This document shows, piece by piece, positions 35,735 through 44,400 of a DNA stretch of 64,000 nucleotides. Under the pieces are notes generated by a model. That model was given only the letters and a program-made list of their open reading frames with translations. It had not been told where the DNA came from and did not search any database. The position numbers were made by a program, and so were the translations under genes. Position 1 is the stretch's first letter, and every line of letters starts with the position of its first letter. The stretch covers positions 496,001-560,000 of the forward strand of contig NZ_JBGOSH010000001.1 in the NCBI RefSeq assembly GCF_041537925.1. The letters run 5' to 3'. Source of the stretch: Ruegeria_C sp041537925 (GTDB lineage Bacteria > Pseudomonadota > Alphaproteobacteria > Rhodobacterales > Rhodobacteraceae).

Positions 35735-37135
35735 ATGAACTTACGACCGGATCCTACCTTTCATCCATCACCCCGGCTTGCGATGGAAGCCCCGGCAGAA
35801 ACACTGGCCTTTACCCTGATGCTCAGTCCGGACGGGTCGCAACCAGACGGTCTGGCGGTGGTCGATGTAGACCCCACCTCGTCAACATATGGCAAGATCG
35901 TGCATTCGGTCATCATGCCCAATACCGGCGATGAATTTCATCATTTCGGCTGGAACGCCTGTTCCTCGGCGCTGTCTCCGCTATCGGGTCACGCCTTTCT
36001 GGAACGGCGCTATCTGATCATTCCGGGCATCCGCTCGTCGCGGATCTATGTGATCGACGTGAAGGAACCGCTCAAGGCCAAGATCCACAAGATCATCGAA
36101 CCCGAAGAGGTGTTCGCCAAGACTGGCTATTCCCGCCCGCACACGATCCATTGCGGGCCCGAGGGCATCTATGTCTCGACGCTGGGTGGCGGTGGCGAAG
36201 ATGGCACTGACGGACCACCGGGCATCTTCATCATGGATTGCGAGAGCTTCGAGATTCTGGGCCGTTATGAAATGGATCGCGGCGTGCAGGACAAGCATTA
36301 CGATTTCTGGTGGAACCTGCCGCGCGACTATATGGTCAGTTCCGAATGGGGCCTGCCGCCGCAGTTCGAAAACGGCATCGTGGCCGAGGATCTGCTGTCG
36401 AACAAATACGGTCATTCGATCCATTTCTGGGATCTGCGTGCCCGCAAGAACATTCAGACCATCGATCTGGGCGCGAACCACCAGATGGCGCTGGAGATCC
36501 GCCCGGCGCATGATCCGTCCAAAGAATATGGGTTCTGTGGTGTGGTGGTCGATACCACCAATCTGCAAGGTTCGATCTTTACCTGGTGGCGCAACGAGGA
36601 CGGCACGTTCGAGGCCAAGAAGACCATCACCATTGACCCGGTTCCGGCAGATCCCGATGACCTGCCCGAACTGCTCAAGGGCTTCTCGGCCGTGCCGCCG
36701 CTGGTTACCGATATCGACCTCAGCCTCGATGACAAATACCTCTACGTCGCCTGTTGGGGGTTGGGCGAGATGCATCAATACGATGTCTCGGACCCGATGA
36801 ACCCGGTTCTTGCCGGCAAGGTCGAGATTGGCGGTATCGTCAAAAAGACCAAACATCCCAATGGCAAAGACTTTGGCTATGGTCCGCAAATGGTCGAGAT
36901 CAGCCGCGATGGCAAACGCGTCTACTGGACCAATTCGCTCTACTCCACCTGGGATGATCAGTTCTATCCCGATGACGAGGGCGCGGCGATGGTGATGGCC
37001 AATGTGGGCGAGAATGGCGGCCTGACGCTGGAGGAAAGATTCTGGGTTGATTTCCCCGATGGCTACCGCTCGCATCAGATCCGGCTGGAGGGCGGCGACT
37101 GTTCGACAGATAGTTTCTGCTACCCCTCGGCCTGA
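35735..37135 (+). CDS. mtoX: selenium-binding protein SBP56 family, probable methanethiol oxidase
   Basis: A 466-residue seven-bladed-propeller protein of the SBP56/MtoX family. It shows the signature HHFGWNACSSA (Cys76, equivalent to the selenium-binding cysteine), the RPHTIHCGPEGIYVST segment, KHYDFWWNLPRDYMVSSEWG, a histidine-rich metal site including YGHSIHFWDL, and the SHQIRLEGGDCSTDSFC C-terminus. Bacterial homologues oxidise methanethiol to formaldehyde, sulfide and H2O2, a step in marine DMSP/DMS metabolism. No signal peptide is visible, whereas the characterised Hyphomicrobium enzyme is periplasmic. It is followed after 15 bp by an unknown membrane protein, which is probably cotranscribed. 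Confidence 0.88.
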   Translation: MNLRPDPTFHPSPRLAMEAPAETLAFTLMLSPDGSQPDGLAVVDVDPTSSTYGKIVHSVIMPNTGDEFHHFGWNACSSALSPLSGHAFLERRYLIIPGIRSSRIYVIDVKEPLKAKIHKIIEPEEVFAKTGYSRPHTIHCGPEGIYVSTLGGGGEDGTDGPPGIFIMDCESFEILGRYEMDRGVQDKHYDFWWNLPRDYMVSSEWGLPPQFENGIVAEDLLSNKYGHSIHFWDLRARKNIQTIDLGANHQMALEIRPAHDPSKEYGFCGVVVDTTNLQGSIFTWWRNEDGTFEAKKTITIDPVPADPDDLPELLKGFSAVPPLVTDIDLSLDDKYLYVACWGLGEMHQYDVSDPMNPVLAGKVEIGGIVKKTKHPNGKDFGYGPQMVEISRDGKRVYWTNSLYSTWDDQFYPDDEGAAMVMANVGENGGLTLEERFWVDFPDGYRSHQIRLEGGDCSTDSFCYPSA

Positions 37136-37150
37136 TCGTTGAGCCCTGAC

Positions 37151-37798
37151 ATGACCACCGCCACGCTCTGGCTGGCGGTGGTTCTGAGTGGTCTGTATCA
37201 CGGTGCCAATCCAGGTATGGGATGGCCGCTGGCGGTGTCTTCATCCCTGATGGAACGTCGCCAGGGGGCGCTGTTCAGCGCGCTGGGGGCGTTGGCGCTG
37301 GGGCATTTCCTGGCGATGCTGGCGATCCTGCTGCCGCTCTCGGCGATGACGGCGCTGGTTTCTTATGAACGCGAGTTGCGGTTGGCGACCGGTGGCATTG
37401 TCGTGCTGTGGGGCGGCTGGATTTTGATCACCCGCAAACATCCGCGCTTTCTGGCGCGAGTGCCACCCTCGCGCTTGGCGCTGTGGTCGTTTCTGGTGGC
37501 GCTGGCCCATGGTGCCGCGCTGATGTTGGTGCCGATCTATCTGGGACTGTGCAAAATCGACGAGCTTGACACCGGGCATCTGGCCGCCTCGGAACTGATG
37601 GCGCGCAATGCCGGGTTGACACTTGGCGTGGCGCTGCTGCACACGGGCGCTATGTTGCTGGCCGGTGGGACGATCGCTTTTGCGGTTTATCGCTGGCTAG
37701 GATTGCGGTTCCTGTCGAAAGGCTGGTTCGATCTGGAAATCCTCTGGGCGCTGAGCCTGATCCTTGTCGGTGGGCTTGGGCTGTATACGGCGATCTGA
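37151..37798 (+). CDS. polytopic membrane protein of unknown function linked to mtoX
   Basis: A 215-residue protein with about six hydrophobic helices (roughly 4-20, 41-63, 78-93, 109-130, 152-175 and 195-214). Two helices carry similar histidine-containing motifs: LYHGANPGMGWPLAV near the N-terminus and LAHGAALMLVPIYLG in the middle. This suggests an internal duplication with paired histidines inside the membrane, reminiscent of small metal permeases (HupE or NicO types), although I cannot assign the family. It is very close to the upstream mtoX-like gene, so the two should be cotranscribed. The start at 37151 is an ATG; a TTG 12 bp upstream is possible. Confidence 0.75.
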   Translation: MTTATLWLAVVLSGLYHGANPGMGWPLAVSSSLMERRQGALFSALGALALGHFLAMLAILLPLSAMTALVSYERELRLATGGIVVLWGGWILITRKHPRFLARVPPSRLALWSFLVALAHGAALMLVPIYLGLCKIDELDTGHLAASELMARNAGLTLGVALLHTGAMLLAGGTIAFAVYRWLGLRFLSKGWFDLEILWALSLILVGGLGLYTAI

Positions 37799-37874
37799 AA
37801 AAGCGACATTTGCCGCGACGGAAAGCGCGTGCTGACGCGTTCCATCCCCGAAGTGATTGAAACCCGGGACAGAC

Positions 37875-38075
37875 ATGCGCGCTATACTCCTCACCATTCT
37901 TATTCTTGTGGCCTATCCGTTCGTGAAATCCGACAGGACTGAACCCCAACGCTATGTGGTCGATCCGCCTGAGCGGATCGAGGTAAATGATTTGGACCCG
38001 GCCCTGGCGCCGGTGCGTTTCGGCCTGCACGGGGCGGGATGCGCCGGGCTGCGCCGGGATTGCGCGCCAGCCTGA
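37875..38075 (+). CDS. possible small exported protein (66 aa)
   Basis: A 66-residue open frame with a hydrophobic N-terminus (MRAILLTILILVAYPFVKSD) followed by a Pro/Asp-rich stretch (VVDPPERIEVNDLDPALAPV) and two cysteines at the end. It fits in the 77-280 bp gap between the mtoX-linked membrane gene and the converging molybdopterin gene. A weak GGGAC ribosome site precedes the ATG. I do not recognise a family and it may be spurious. Confidence 0.4.
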   Translation: MRAILLTILILVAYPFVKSDRTEPQRYVVDPPERIEVNDLDPALAPVRFGLHGAGCAGLRRDCAPA

Positions 38076-38078
38076 ACC

Positions 38079-39083
38079 TCAGCTACGTTTCTTCCCCAAA
38101 CGAGGCTGCGGGCGGGTGGGAATTTCCTTGAGCAGCCCGCCGACCCCCATTGCGGCGATATCCGCACCGGTGGTGGTGATCCCGCAGGCCACCCGCGACA
38201 ATACCCAATCCGCCCCGTTGAGCGCGGGTGCGCGGGCGCAGCCCGGAAGACCGATCACCGGGCGCGGGCCAAGCTGCCCCAGGAACAGCAGGTTGCCGGG
38301 ATCAACCGGCATCCCGAACCGGTCCACCCTGCCGCCCGCATTCCGCAGCGCGGCCGGCGCCACATCCTGCGGATCCGAGGTGGCCGAGCCGGTCAGGATC
38401 AGCACCATGTCCCCCGTAATCTCATGCAAGGCCGCGCTCAACGCCTCTTCGCGATGAGGCACCGTGCGGATGTCGCTCAGATCCATCCCCAGCGCCTCGA
38501 CCCGGCCCCGTATGGCCGCGATGCCCTTGTCGTTAGAGGGCCCACCGGGAATATCGCTCACGATCAGCCCTGCCTTGCCATACACCGGCGCAATCAGCCG
38601 GATCGCAGAGCGGGCGGCATCCGCAGCGCGGGTCACATCGATCTCAGGCACGGCATAAGAGATCACCTTGATCGTCGCCACCATGCCGCGCGGTGTCATC
38701 TGCTGATAGGGCGGCACGGTGGCCACGGTAATCATCGGATGCACCTGATTGAAGCGCTCGACTGCCGCCACGTCCAGATCGACGATGCCGGGAGATGCCG
38801 CCAGAATATTCACCCGACCGGTAAAGGGTTTGCTCAGCGTGACATTGGCAGCGGCGGGGTCCGGAACCAGCGCATCAGCCAACACCTGAGCTGCGGCGTC
38901 CTCGTGGACATCCCCCGGCTCCAACCGGGCGACGGTGACCTCTTGCACGCCGCCCTCGGTCAGCAGGGACAGTTCATCTTCGCCCAGCACCAGCCCCTTG
39001 CGCAGCTTGCGCGTGTTGGCGCTGACCGAATGCGCCAGAATCGCGCCCGCAGCTTCGGCAACGGGAACCGGACCGAACTTCAT
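38079..39083 (-). CDS. molybdopterin-binding (MoCF/MoeA-like) protein
   Basis: A 334-residue protein with a molybdopterin-binding domain in its C-terminal half (GLIVSDIPGGPSNDKGIAAI, DMVLILTGSATSDPQDVAPA, and GLPGCARAPALNGADWVLSR). The N-terminal half (AEAAGAILAHSVSANTRKLR) resembles the MoeA entry region but the full MoeA layout is missing. It overlaps the XdhC-family gene upstream by 4 bp, so it probably takes part in cofactor modification or delivery to a xanthine-dehydrogenase or CoxL-type molybdenum enzyme, which is not encoded in the window. It is the last gene of the run of minus-strand genes. Confidence 0.85.
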   Translation of the reverse strand: MKFGPVPVAEAAGAILAHSVSANTRKLRKGLVLGEDELSLLTEGGVQEVTVARLEPGDVHEDAAAQVLADALVPDPAAANVTLSKPFTGRVNILAASPGIVDLDVAAVERFNQVHPMITVATVPPYQQMTPRGMVATIKVISYAVPEIDVTRAADAARSAIRLIAPVYGKAGLIVSDIPGGPSNDKGIAAIRGRVEALGMDLSDIRTVPHREEALSAALHEITGDMVLILTGSATSDPQDVAPAALRNAGGRVDRFGMPVDPGNLLFLGQLGPRPVIGLPGCARAPALNGADWVLSRVACGITTTGADIAAMGVGGLLKEIPTRPQPRLGKKRS

Positions 39084-40048
39084 GCCTTGCCCCGCAGCAC
39101 TGCTGTCATCTGCGCCAGAATTGCTACCGCAATCTCGGAGGGACCAGCGGCCCCGATATCGAGGCCAACAGGGCCATGAATGCGCGCGATCTGCTCTTCG
39201 GTGAAGCCGGCCTCCTGCATCCGCGCAACGCGTTTGGCATGGGTGCGGGTCGATCCCAAGGCGCCGATATAAAATACATCGGCGCGCAGGGCGGCCTCAA
39301 GCGCCGGATCGTCGAGCTTTGGATCATGGGTCAGCAGCACCAGTGCCGTGCGCGTATCGAGACCGATCTCGGCCACTGCCTGATCCGGCCACTCGGTCAG
39401 GATCGTCTCGCCCGGGAACCGCTCGGAGGCGGCAAACGCCTCGCGCGGGTCGATGATCACCGGGTCATATCCCGCGATCCGCGCCATCGGCACCAGCGCT
39501 TGGGCGATATGCACCGCGCCCACAACCACCAACCGCAGCGGCGGGTTGTGCACCGCGACAAAGGTTTTGCCGTCCTCTTCGAACCCGGACCGGTCCAAGC
39601 GCATACGCGCGCCATGCCGGTTTCGGCGCAGGGCGCGGCGGCCGGTGGCCAGATTGACTTCATAGGCGACCGGAATGCGAGCGGCCCGCATCGCCACCAG
39701 TTCCGCAAGCATTACCTCGGACAAGACAGGCCCGACCGGTTCCACCAGAATGCGGATCGTACCGCCGCAGGCGAGGCCCACGGCAAAGGCATCCTCGTCG
39801 CTGACACCATATTCCAGCACCCGCGACGCGCCCTCTTCGATGGCCTCCAGCGCCTCGACGATCACTGCGCCTTCGACGCAACCGCCCGAGACCGACCCCT
39901 CGATCCGGCCATCATCACCGATCACCAGTTGCGCGCCCACCCGGCGCGGCGCGCTGCCCCAGGTTTCTACCACCGTCGCCAGCGCAGCGCCGCCGCTGTC
40001 GCGATACCAGTCAAGTGCGGTTTCCGGCCCGTTATCAAAGCGTTGCAT
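39080..40048 (-). CDS. XdhC/CoxF-family molybdenum-hydroxylase maturation protein
   Basis: A 322-residue XdhC family protein, which binds molybdenum cofactor and directs its sulfuration before insertion into XDH-type enzymes. The N-terminal XdhC/CoxI part shows GGAALATVVETWGSAPRRVG, GGCVEGAVIVEALEAIEEG and VGLACGGTIRILVEP. A Rossmann-like C-terminal domain has LVVVGAVHIAQALVPMARIA, then TALVLLTHDPKLDDPALEAA and FYIGALGSTRTHAKR. The downstream molybdopterin-binding gene overlaps by 4 bp. The VWA and MoxR genes further upstream on the same strand are the other two parts of a cox-type accessory set. Confidence 0.92.
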   Translation of the reverse strand: MQRFDNGPETALDWYRDSGGAALATVVETWGSAPRRVGAQLVIGDDGRIEGSVSGGCVEGAVIVEALEAIEEGASRVLEYGVSDEDAFAVGLACGGTIRILVEPVGPVLSEVMLAELVAMRAARIPVAYEVNLATGRRALRRNRHGARMRLDRSGFEEDGKTFVAVHNPPLRLVVVGAVHIAQALVPMARIAGYDPVIIDPREAFAASERFPGETILTEWPDQAVAEIGLDTRTALVLLTHDPKLDDPALEAALRADVFYIGALGSTRTHAKRVARMQEAGFTEEQIARIHGPVGLDIGAAGPSEIAVAILAQMTAVLRGKA

Positions 40049-40281
40049 GCGCTACCTCCCAGCGGCGATTATGGACCAGACCCGGCGCAGTGTCTTCCGT
40101 GTTTCGCTGCAATCTCATAGGCTTTTTGCAGGTGCGTGAAAACCGCACACAAAACACTCGGGCTTTGCTTGCAGACCCGGCCAACCCGATCTAATCTGAC
40201 GCTGACGCGCGACAGGTCGGCGGGAAGTCACCCGGCGGCCTGAAGAATTTCCCCCTATTCCTCAGATACAAAGGATAGATC

Positions 40282-40782
40282 ATGACATATGTAAAGCTGG
40301 GTTTCGCCGGGGTGCTGGCTCTTATGGCAGGCGTTGCGCAGGCGGATGAGTTCGAGGCCTATGGCACGACCGAAGGCTGGAACGTCTATGTGGACACCAG
40401 CAAGAATTCCTGTTTCGTCGAAGCTGTGGACGAGTCTGAAAACGTCGTGCAAATGGGTCTGACAACCGATCGTGGTGTCGGCTATGTCGGCGCCTTCACC
40501 AAGGCCGAAACAGACATCAAGAAAGATGAAACCAAGGCCGTGGCGATCCTGATCGGAGATGACATCTATACCGGTGACGCAACCGGCATGCGTGGCAACA
40601 TCACCAAGGGCTATTCGGGGGGCTATGTGCTGTCAGACGACCCGAAATTCTTCGAAGACATTGCAAAACAATACACGATGACCGTGTTCCCCGAAAAGAA
40701 ATACGCGTTTGTCGTCAATCTGAAAGGCACCTACAAGGCGCTGGAGATGGCAAAGGAATGCAACCAGAAGCTGGTTCAGTGA
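40282..40782 (+). CDS. secreted hypothetical protein inside the cox-type cluster
   Basis: A 166-residue exported protein. The signal peptide is MTYVKLGFAGVLALMAGVAQA, and the mature part EGWNVYVDTSKNSCFVEAVD is followed by DDIYTGDATGMRGNITKGYS and a C-terminal ALEMAKECNQKLVQ. Two cysteines (about 53 and 160) could form a disulfide. The layout of a WNVY-Cys start loosely recalls IalB-type periplasmic proteins, but I cannot assign it. It is the only plus-strand gene among the minus-strand maturation genes. An AAAGGAT ribosome site is 6 bp upstream. The 230 bp before it show only the ribosome site. A GC-rich hairpin (40793-40817) follows. Confidence 0.75.
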   Translation: MTYVKLGFAGVLALMAGVAQADEFEAYGTTEGWNVYVDTSKNSCFVEAVDESENVVQMGLTTDRGVGYVGAFTKAETDIKKDETKAVAILIGDDIYTGDATGMRGNITKGYSGGYVLSDDPKFFEDIAKQYTMTVFPEKKYAFVVNLKGTYKALEMAKECNQKLVQ

Positions 40783-40792
40783 TTTATTGACC

Positions 40793-40817
40793 AGGGCGGC
40801 CCCGATCAGGCCGCCCT
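40793..40817. terminator. hairpin between converging genes
   Basis: Perfect 9-bp stem AGGGCGGCC / GGCCGCCCT (40793-40801 with 40809-40817) between the secreted protein gene and the VWA gene stop, without a strong T-run. Confidence 0.5.
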
Positions 40818-42072
40818 ACCCCCGCGCGGCGGCCAGCAGCCGCGCTTTTTCACCCACATCATCGGGACGCGAGATCACCTCGGCCAGATCCTCGAGCGAG
40901 GCGATGGAATGACCGGCGCGAAAGCTGTCCACATGGGGCAACATCGCCGCGATGCCGCGCGCCTTGGGTGCGAAACCCTGCCAGCGCAACAGCGGATTCA
41001 GCCAGATCAGGCGGCGGGCGGACAGGTGTAGACGCTCCATCTCTTTGGCCAGTTGGTCGGGGTCGTCGCGGTCCAGCCCGTCGGTAATCAGAAGCACCAC
41101 CGCACCCTGCCCCATCACTCGCCGCGACCAGTCGCGATTGAACTGATGCAGGCAGTGACCGATCCGGGTGCCGCCCTCCCAATCCTGTGCTTCCCCCCCT
41201 GCAGCCGCAAGCGCGGCATCCACGTCGCGCTGGTGCAAGTGCCGGGTGATGTTGGTGAGTCTTGTGCCAAAGGTGAAGGCATGCACCTTGGCCCAGCCCG
41301 CGCCTTTGGCATTCGCGACCGCATGCAGGAAATGCAGGATGATGCGGCTGTACTGGCTCATTGAGCCTGAGATATCGCACAGCACGACCAGATTGGGCCA
41401 GCGCGGACGCGGCTGCAGTTTCGCGATATCGCGCAGCTCTCCCCCCTGCCGCATCGCCTGCCGCAAGGTGCGGGCCCGGTCGAGGCGATGACCCAGATGG
41501 CTGGCCTGCCCGCGCCGCGACGGGATCGGTTTCACCGGCAGTTCCAGCCGCGCCAGCATCCGCTTGGCGCGCGCCACTTCCTCGGTGCTCATCTGCTCGA
41601 AATCCAGGCTCCGCAGGCGTTCCTCGGAGGACATGGTCATCGAGGCATCGACCTCGATCTCGGTCCCCTCTTCCTGATCCTCAAACTCGGGCAGATCACG
41701 CTCTGCACCGTCCAGCAACGCTTCGGCGGCGCGTTTTTCGGCGGCCTGCGCGGTGCGATCCTCCTGCACACCGCGGATTGCGGGCAGCATCATCGCCATC
41801 ATGTGTTCCAGATAGCGCGGGTCGCGCCAGTAAAGGCGAAAAACCTGCGCAAAGACAGCGCGGTGTTCAGGCCGGCTCACGAAACAGGCATGCAGCGTCC
41901 AGTAGAAATCGCGCCGCGCAGTGAAGCCCGCCGCCTCGACCGCATGGATCGCGTCCACCACTCGGCCCGTTCCGATGGGCAGCCCCGCCTTGCGCAGGGC
42001 GCGGGCGAAATGGATGATATTCTGCGCCAGTTTCGGGTCATCCGGCGTCTCAAGCGGAAGATGTTCGGCCAC
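40816..42072 (-). CDS. VWA-domain CoxE-like protein
   Basis: A 418-residue protein of the CoxE family. An N-terminal helical part (QNIIHFARALRKAGLPIGTG, VEAAGFTARRDFYWTLHACF) precedes a von Willebrand A domain with the MIDAS motif NLVVLCDISGSMSQYSR (Asp, Ser, Ser) and a later Thr in EGGTRIGHCLHQF. CoxE works with the MoxR ATPase CoxD to sulfurate and mature the Cu/Mo active site of CO dehydrogenase-type enzymes. It follows the MoxR gene after about 58 bp that hold a small hairpin. Confidence 0.9.
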   Translation of the reverse strand: MAEHLPLETPDDPKLAQNIIHFARALRKAGLPIGTGRVVDAIHAVEAAGFTARRDFYWTLHACFVSRPEHRAVFAQVFRLYWRDPRYLEHMMAMMLPAIRGVQEDRTAQAAEKRAAEALLDGAERDLPEFEDQEEGTEIEVDASMTMSSEERLRSLDFEQMSTEEVARAKRMLARLELPVKPIPSRRGQASHLGHRLDRARTLRQAMRQGGELRDIAKLQPRPRWPNLVVLCDISGSMSQYSRIILHFLHAVANAKGAGWAKVHAFTFGTRLTNITRHLHQRDVDAALAAAGGEAQDWEGGTRIGHCLHQFNRDWSRRVMGQGAVVLLITDGLDRDDPDQLAKEMERLHLSARRLIWLNPLLRWQGFAPKARGIAAMLPHVDSFRAGHSIASLEDLAEVISRPDDVGEKARLLAAARG

Positions 42073-42080
42073 TATCTATC

Positions 42081-42099
42081 ATGGGGGCGTTGCCCCCAT
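42081..42099. repeat. intercistronic GGGGGC palindrome
   Basis: Perfect inverted repeat ATGGGGGC-GTT-GCCCCCAT in the 58-bp gap between the MoxR and VWA genes. Short GGGGGC...GCCCCC palindromes of this kind are common dispersed elements in alphaproteobacterial intergenic DNA and may attenuate or stabilise mRNA. Confidence 0.55.
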
Positions 42100-42130
42100 A
42101 CCCTCGAAGTATGTTTGAACAGAAGATGCA

Positions 42131-43039
42131 TCAGGCCGGTTCGAGGCTGGCTTTGGCCTGATCCAGCAGGCGCTTGGCCTCGGAGCCTTCGAGCCGCTGG
42201 ATGTCGTCCTGGTATTTCAGCACCGCGCCCAGCGTGTCGGCGATCACCTCGGGGCTGAGGTCGATCACGTCCAGCGCCAGTAGGCATTTGGCCCAGTCGA
42301 TGGTTTCGGCCACGCCGGGCTTCTTGAACAGATCCTCAGTACGCAATTGCTGAACAAAAGCCACGACCTCGCGGCTGAGCGCCGCGGCAACCTCAGGGGC
42401 GCGGGCATGCAGGATCTCGACCTCGCGAGAGAAATCCGGGTAGTCGACCCAGTGATAGAGGCAGCGGCGTTTCAGGGCGTCATGCACCTCGCGCGTGCGG
42501 TTTGAGGTCAGGATGACGATAGGTGGCTCGGCGGCCTTGATGGTGCCCAGTTCCGGGATCGTGACCTGAAAATCGCTTAGCGCTTCCAGCAGGAAGGCCT
42601 CGAACGGCTCATCGGTACGGTCCAACTCGTCGATCAGCAGCACCGGAGCACCGTTCTCATCCGGGCGCATCGCCTGCAGCAGCGGGCGTTCGATCAGGTA
42701 ATCGTCACTGAACAGCTCGGATTGCAAATCGCTCCGGTCTGCACCGCCTGCGGCCTCGGCAGTGCGGATGGCAACCATCTGGGCGGGAAAGTTCCACTCA
42801 TAAACCGCGCTTGAAGCATCGAGCCCCTCGTAACATTGCAGCCGGATCAGGCGGCGGCCCAGCGCGGCGGACAGCGCCTTGGCGATCTCAGTCTTGCCAA
42901 CGCCCGCCTCGCCCTCAAGGAACAACGGGCGACCCAGTTTAAGCGCGAGGAACACAACCGTGGCCAGCGCGCGGCCGCAGACATAGCCTTGCCCGGTCAG
43001 CGCGGTCTGAACCGCGTCGATGCTGTCTGGTCGCTGCAT
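42131..43039 (-). CDS. MoxR-family AAA+ ATPase (CoxD-like)
   Basis: A 302-residue AAA+ ATPase. It has Walker A FLEGEAGVGKTEIAKALSAA, Walker B PVLLIDELDRTDEPFEAFLL, sensor 1 IVILTSNRTREVHDALKRRC and the C-terminal helical lid. MoxR ATPases pair with VWA proteins as chaperones; with the CoxE-like gene downstream and XdhC nearby, a CoxD role in hydroxylase maturation is likely. The ATG at 43039 is chosen because GGGAG lies 6 bp upstream; the open frame runs 33 bp further upstream. Downstream genes on this strand probably belong to the same transcriptional unit. Confidence 0.92.
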   Translation of the reverse strand: MQRPDSIDAVQTALTGQGYVCGRALATVVFLALKLGRPLFLEGEAGVGKTEIAKALSAALGRRLIRLQCYEGLDASSAVYEWNFPAQMVAIRTAEAAGGADRSDLQSELFSDDYLIERPLLQAMRPDENGAPVLLIDELDRTDEPFEAFLLEALSDFQVTIPELGTIKAAEPPIVILTSNRTREVHDALKRRCLYHWVDYPDFSREVEILHARAPEVAAALSREVVAFVQQLRTEDLFKKPGVAETIDWAKCLLALDVIDLSPEVIADTLGAVLKYQDDIQRLEGSEAKRLLDQAKASLEPA

Positions 43040-43232
43040 GTCATCTCCCTTTTTGCCGGTGCAGCAGGTCATGGCACAACGCTGGCGTCAAGCAAAGAGC
43101 GCTGCGACCTTAGTCGCATCGCGCCTGCACCGGCATACGGTCCGGACCGGCGATTGACGGGTTGGGGGCAAGATGCCATGAATTGCGCGGGCAAGATGCA
43201 AAGCATCCCGGTCACGGGATCGGGGAGATTGC

Positions 43233-44312
43233 ATGCGATATCTGGCCGTACTGACGGTTCGCAACGAAGGGGCCTTTCTGCTGGACTGGTTGGCGCACCA
43301 CCAGGCGGCGGGTTTCACCGATTTCCTCGTGTTTTCCAACGATTGCCAGGACGGCACCGATGCTATCCTGGACCGGCTGGAGGATATTGGCCACCTGACC
43401 CATCTGCGCAATGACGGCCCCTATGACAAAGGCGGCATCCAATTCACCGCGCTCAAGGCGGCATCAAAACACCGCCTGGTTAAACGGGCCGACTGGATTC
43501 TGGCACTGGATGTGGATGAGTTCGTCAACATCCATGCTGGCGACGGTACGGTGCAGGATCTGACCGCCGCCCTGCCCGAGGCCACGGCCATCACGCTTAC
43601 CTGGCGCCTGTTCGGAAATGGCGAGGTCACCCGTTATGCCGACACTTCGGTGCCCCGGACGTTCACCCGCTGCGCTCCGGTCGTCCTGCACTGGCCCTGG
43701 CGCGCGGCGATGTTCAAGACGCTCTACCGCAACGACGGAAGTTACCGAAAACTGGGTGTACACCGGCCCCGCTCGCCACATCCTCAGAATGAGGCCAGCG
43801 CCCGCTGGTTCGACGGGTCCGGGCGCGAGATCGACCTGAAGCAGCAGAAAAAACGGGTCTTTTCCGATTATGGGCGCGACAATTATGGACTTGCGCAGCT
43901 GAATCATTATCCGCTGGGCGCGATGGAAAGCTATGTGCTCAAGGCTGATCGGGGTCGCGCGGTGCACTCAGACGACCTACTGGGCATGGATTATTGGGTC
44001 GAGCGGAACCTCAACACTGATATCGACGACAGCATCCTGCGCATCAGCGACCGCGCGGTTCCGCTGCGCGAAGAGATGATGAAGGATCCCGACCTCGCCC
44101 ATTTGCATGAAAGCGCGGTAACATGGCGCCATGACCGGTTCCGCGAATTGATGGAACAGGACGCCTATCGCGCTCTGTTCACGCGCCTGCTGATGACGCC
44201 GCCGTCGCGCCCGGTCTCACCAAGCGCGGCCGAAACGCTGGCCAGTTTCGCCAGTCTTGGCATCATGAAAGCCAGGCGTGCGGGGTCGGACAACAGCCAG
44301 AAAGAGACCTGA
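43233..44312 (+). CDS. glycosyltransferase family 2-like protein
   Basis: A 359-residue protein with a nucleotide-sugar transferase N-terminus: YLAVLTVRNEGAFLLDWLAH, then the DFLVFSNDCQDGTDAILDRL strand and the DXD-type metal motif LALDVDEFVNI. This is the GT2/GT92-like group of core glycosyltransferases with a C-terminal helical part (about 230-345). The sugar donor and acceptor are unknown; a role in cell-surface glycan assembly is likely. GGGGAG precedes the ATG. It is followed after about 90 bp by an unknown gene on the same strand. Confidence 0.82.
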   Translation: MRYLAVLTVRNEGAFLLDWLAHHQAAGFTDFLVFSNDCQDGTDAILDRLEDIGHLTHLRNDGPYDKGGIQFTALKAASKHRLVKRADWILALDVDEFVNIHAGDGTVQDLTAALPEATAITLTWRLFGNGEVTRYADTSVPRTFTRCAPVVLHWPWRAAMFKTLYRNDGSYRKLGVHRPRSPHPQNEASARWFDGSGREIDLKQQKKRVFSDYGRDNYGLAQLNHYPLGAMESYVLKADRGRAVHSDDLLGMDYWVERNLNTDIDDSILRISDRAVPLREEMMKDPDLAHLHESAVTWRHDRFRELMEQDAYRALFTRLLMTPPSRPVSPSAAETLASFASLGIMKARRAGSDNSQKET

Positions 44313-44400
44313 GTTCAACCCCTATTTGGCCGCATTCACCTTTCATATATGATGGTATCCAACCGGTCCGCGAAGCGACCGGATCTCTGAGGGTCGGCAA

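Noticed and set aside
35981..37201. 406-codon minus-strand frame opposite mtoX
   Set aside because: Shadow of a conserved gene with clear SBP56 motifs.
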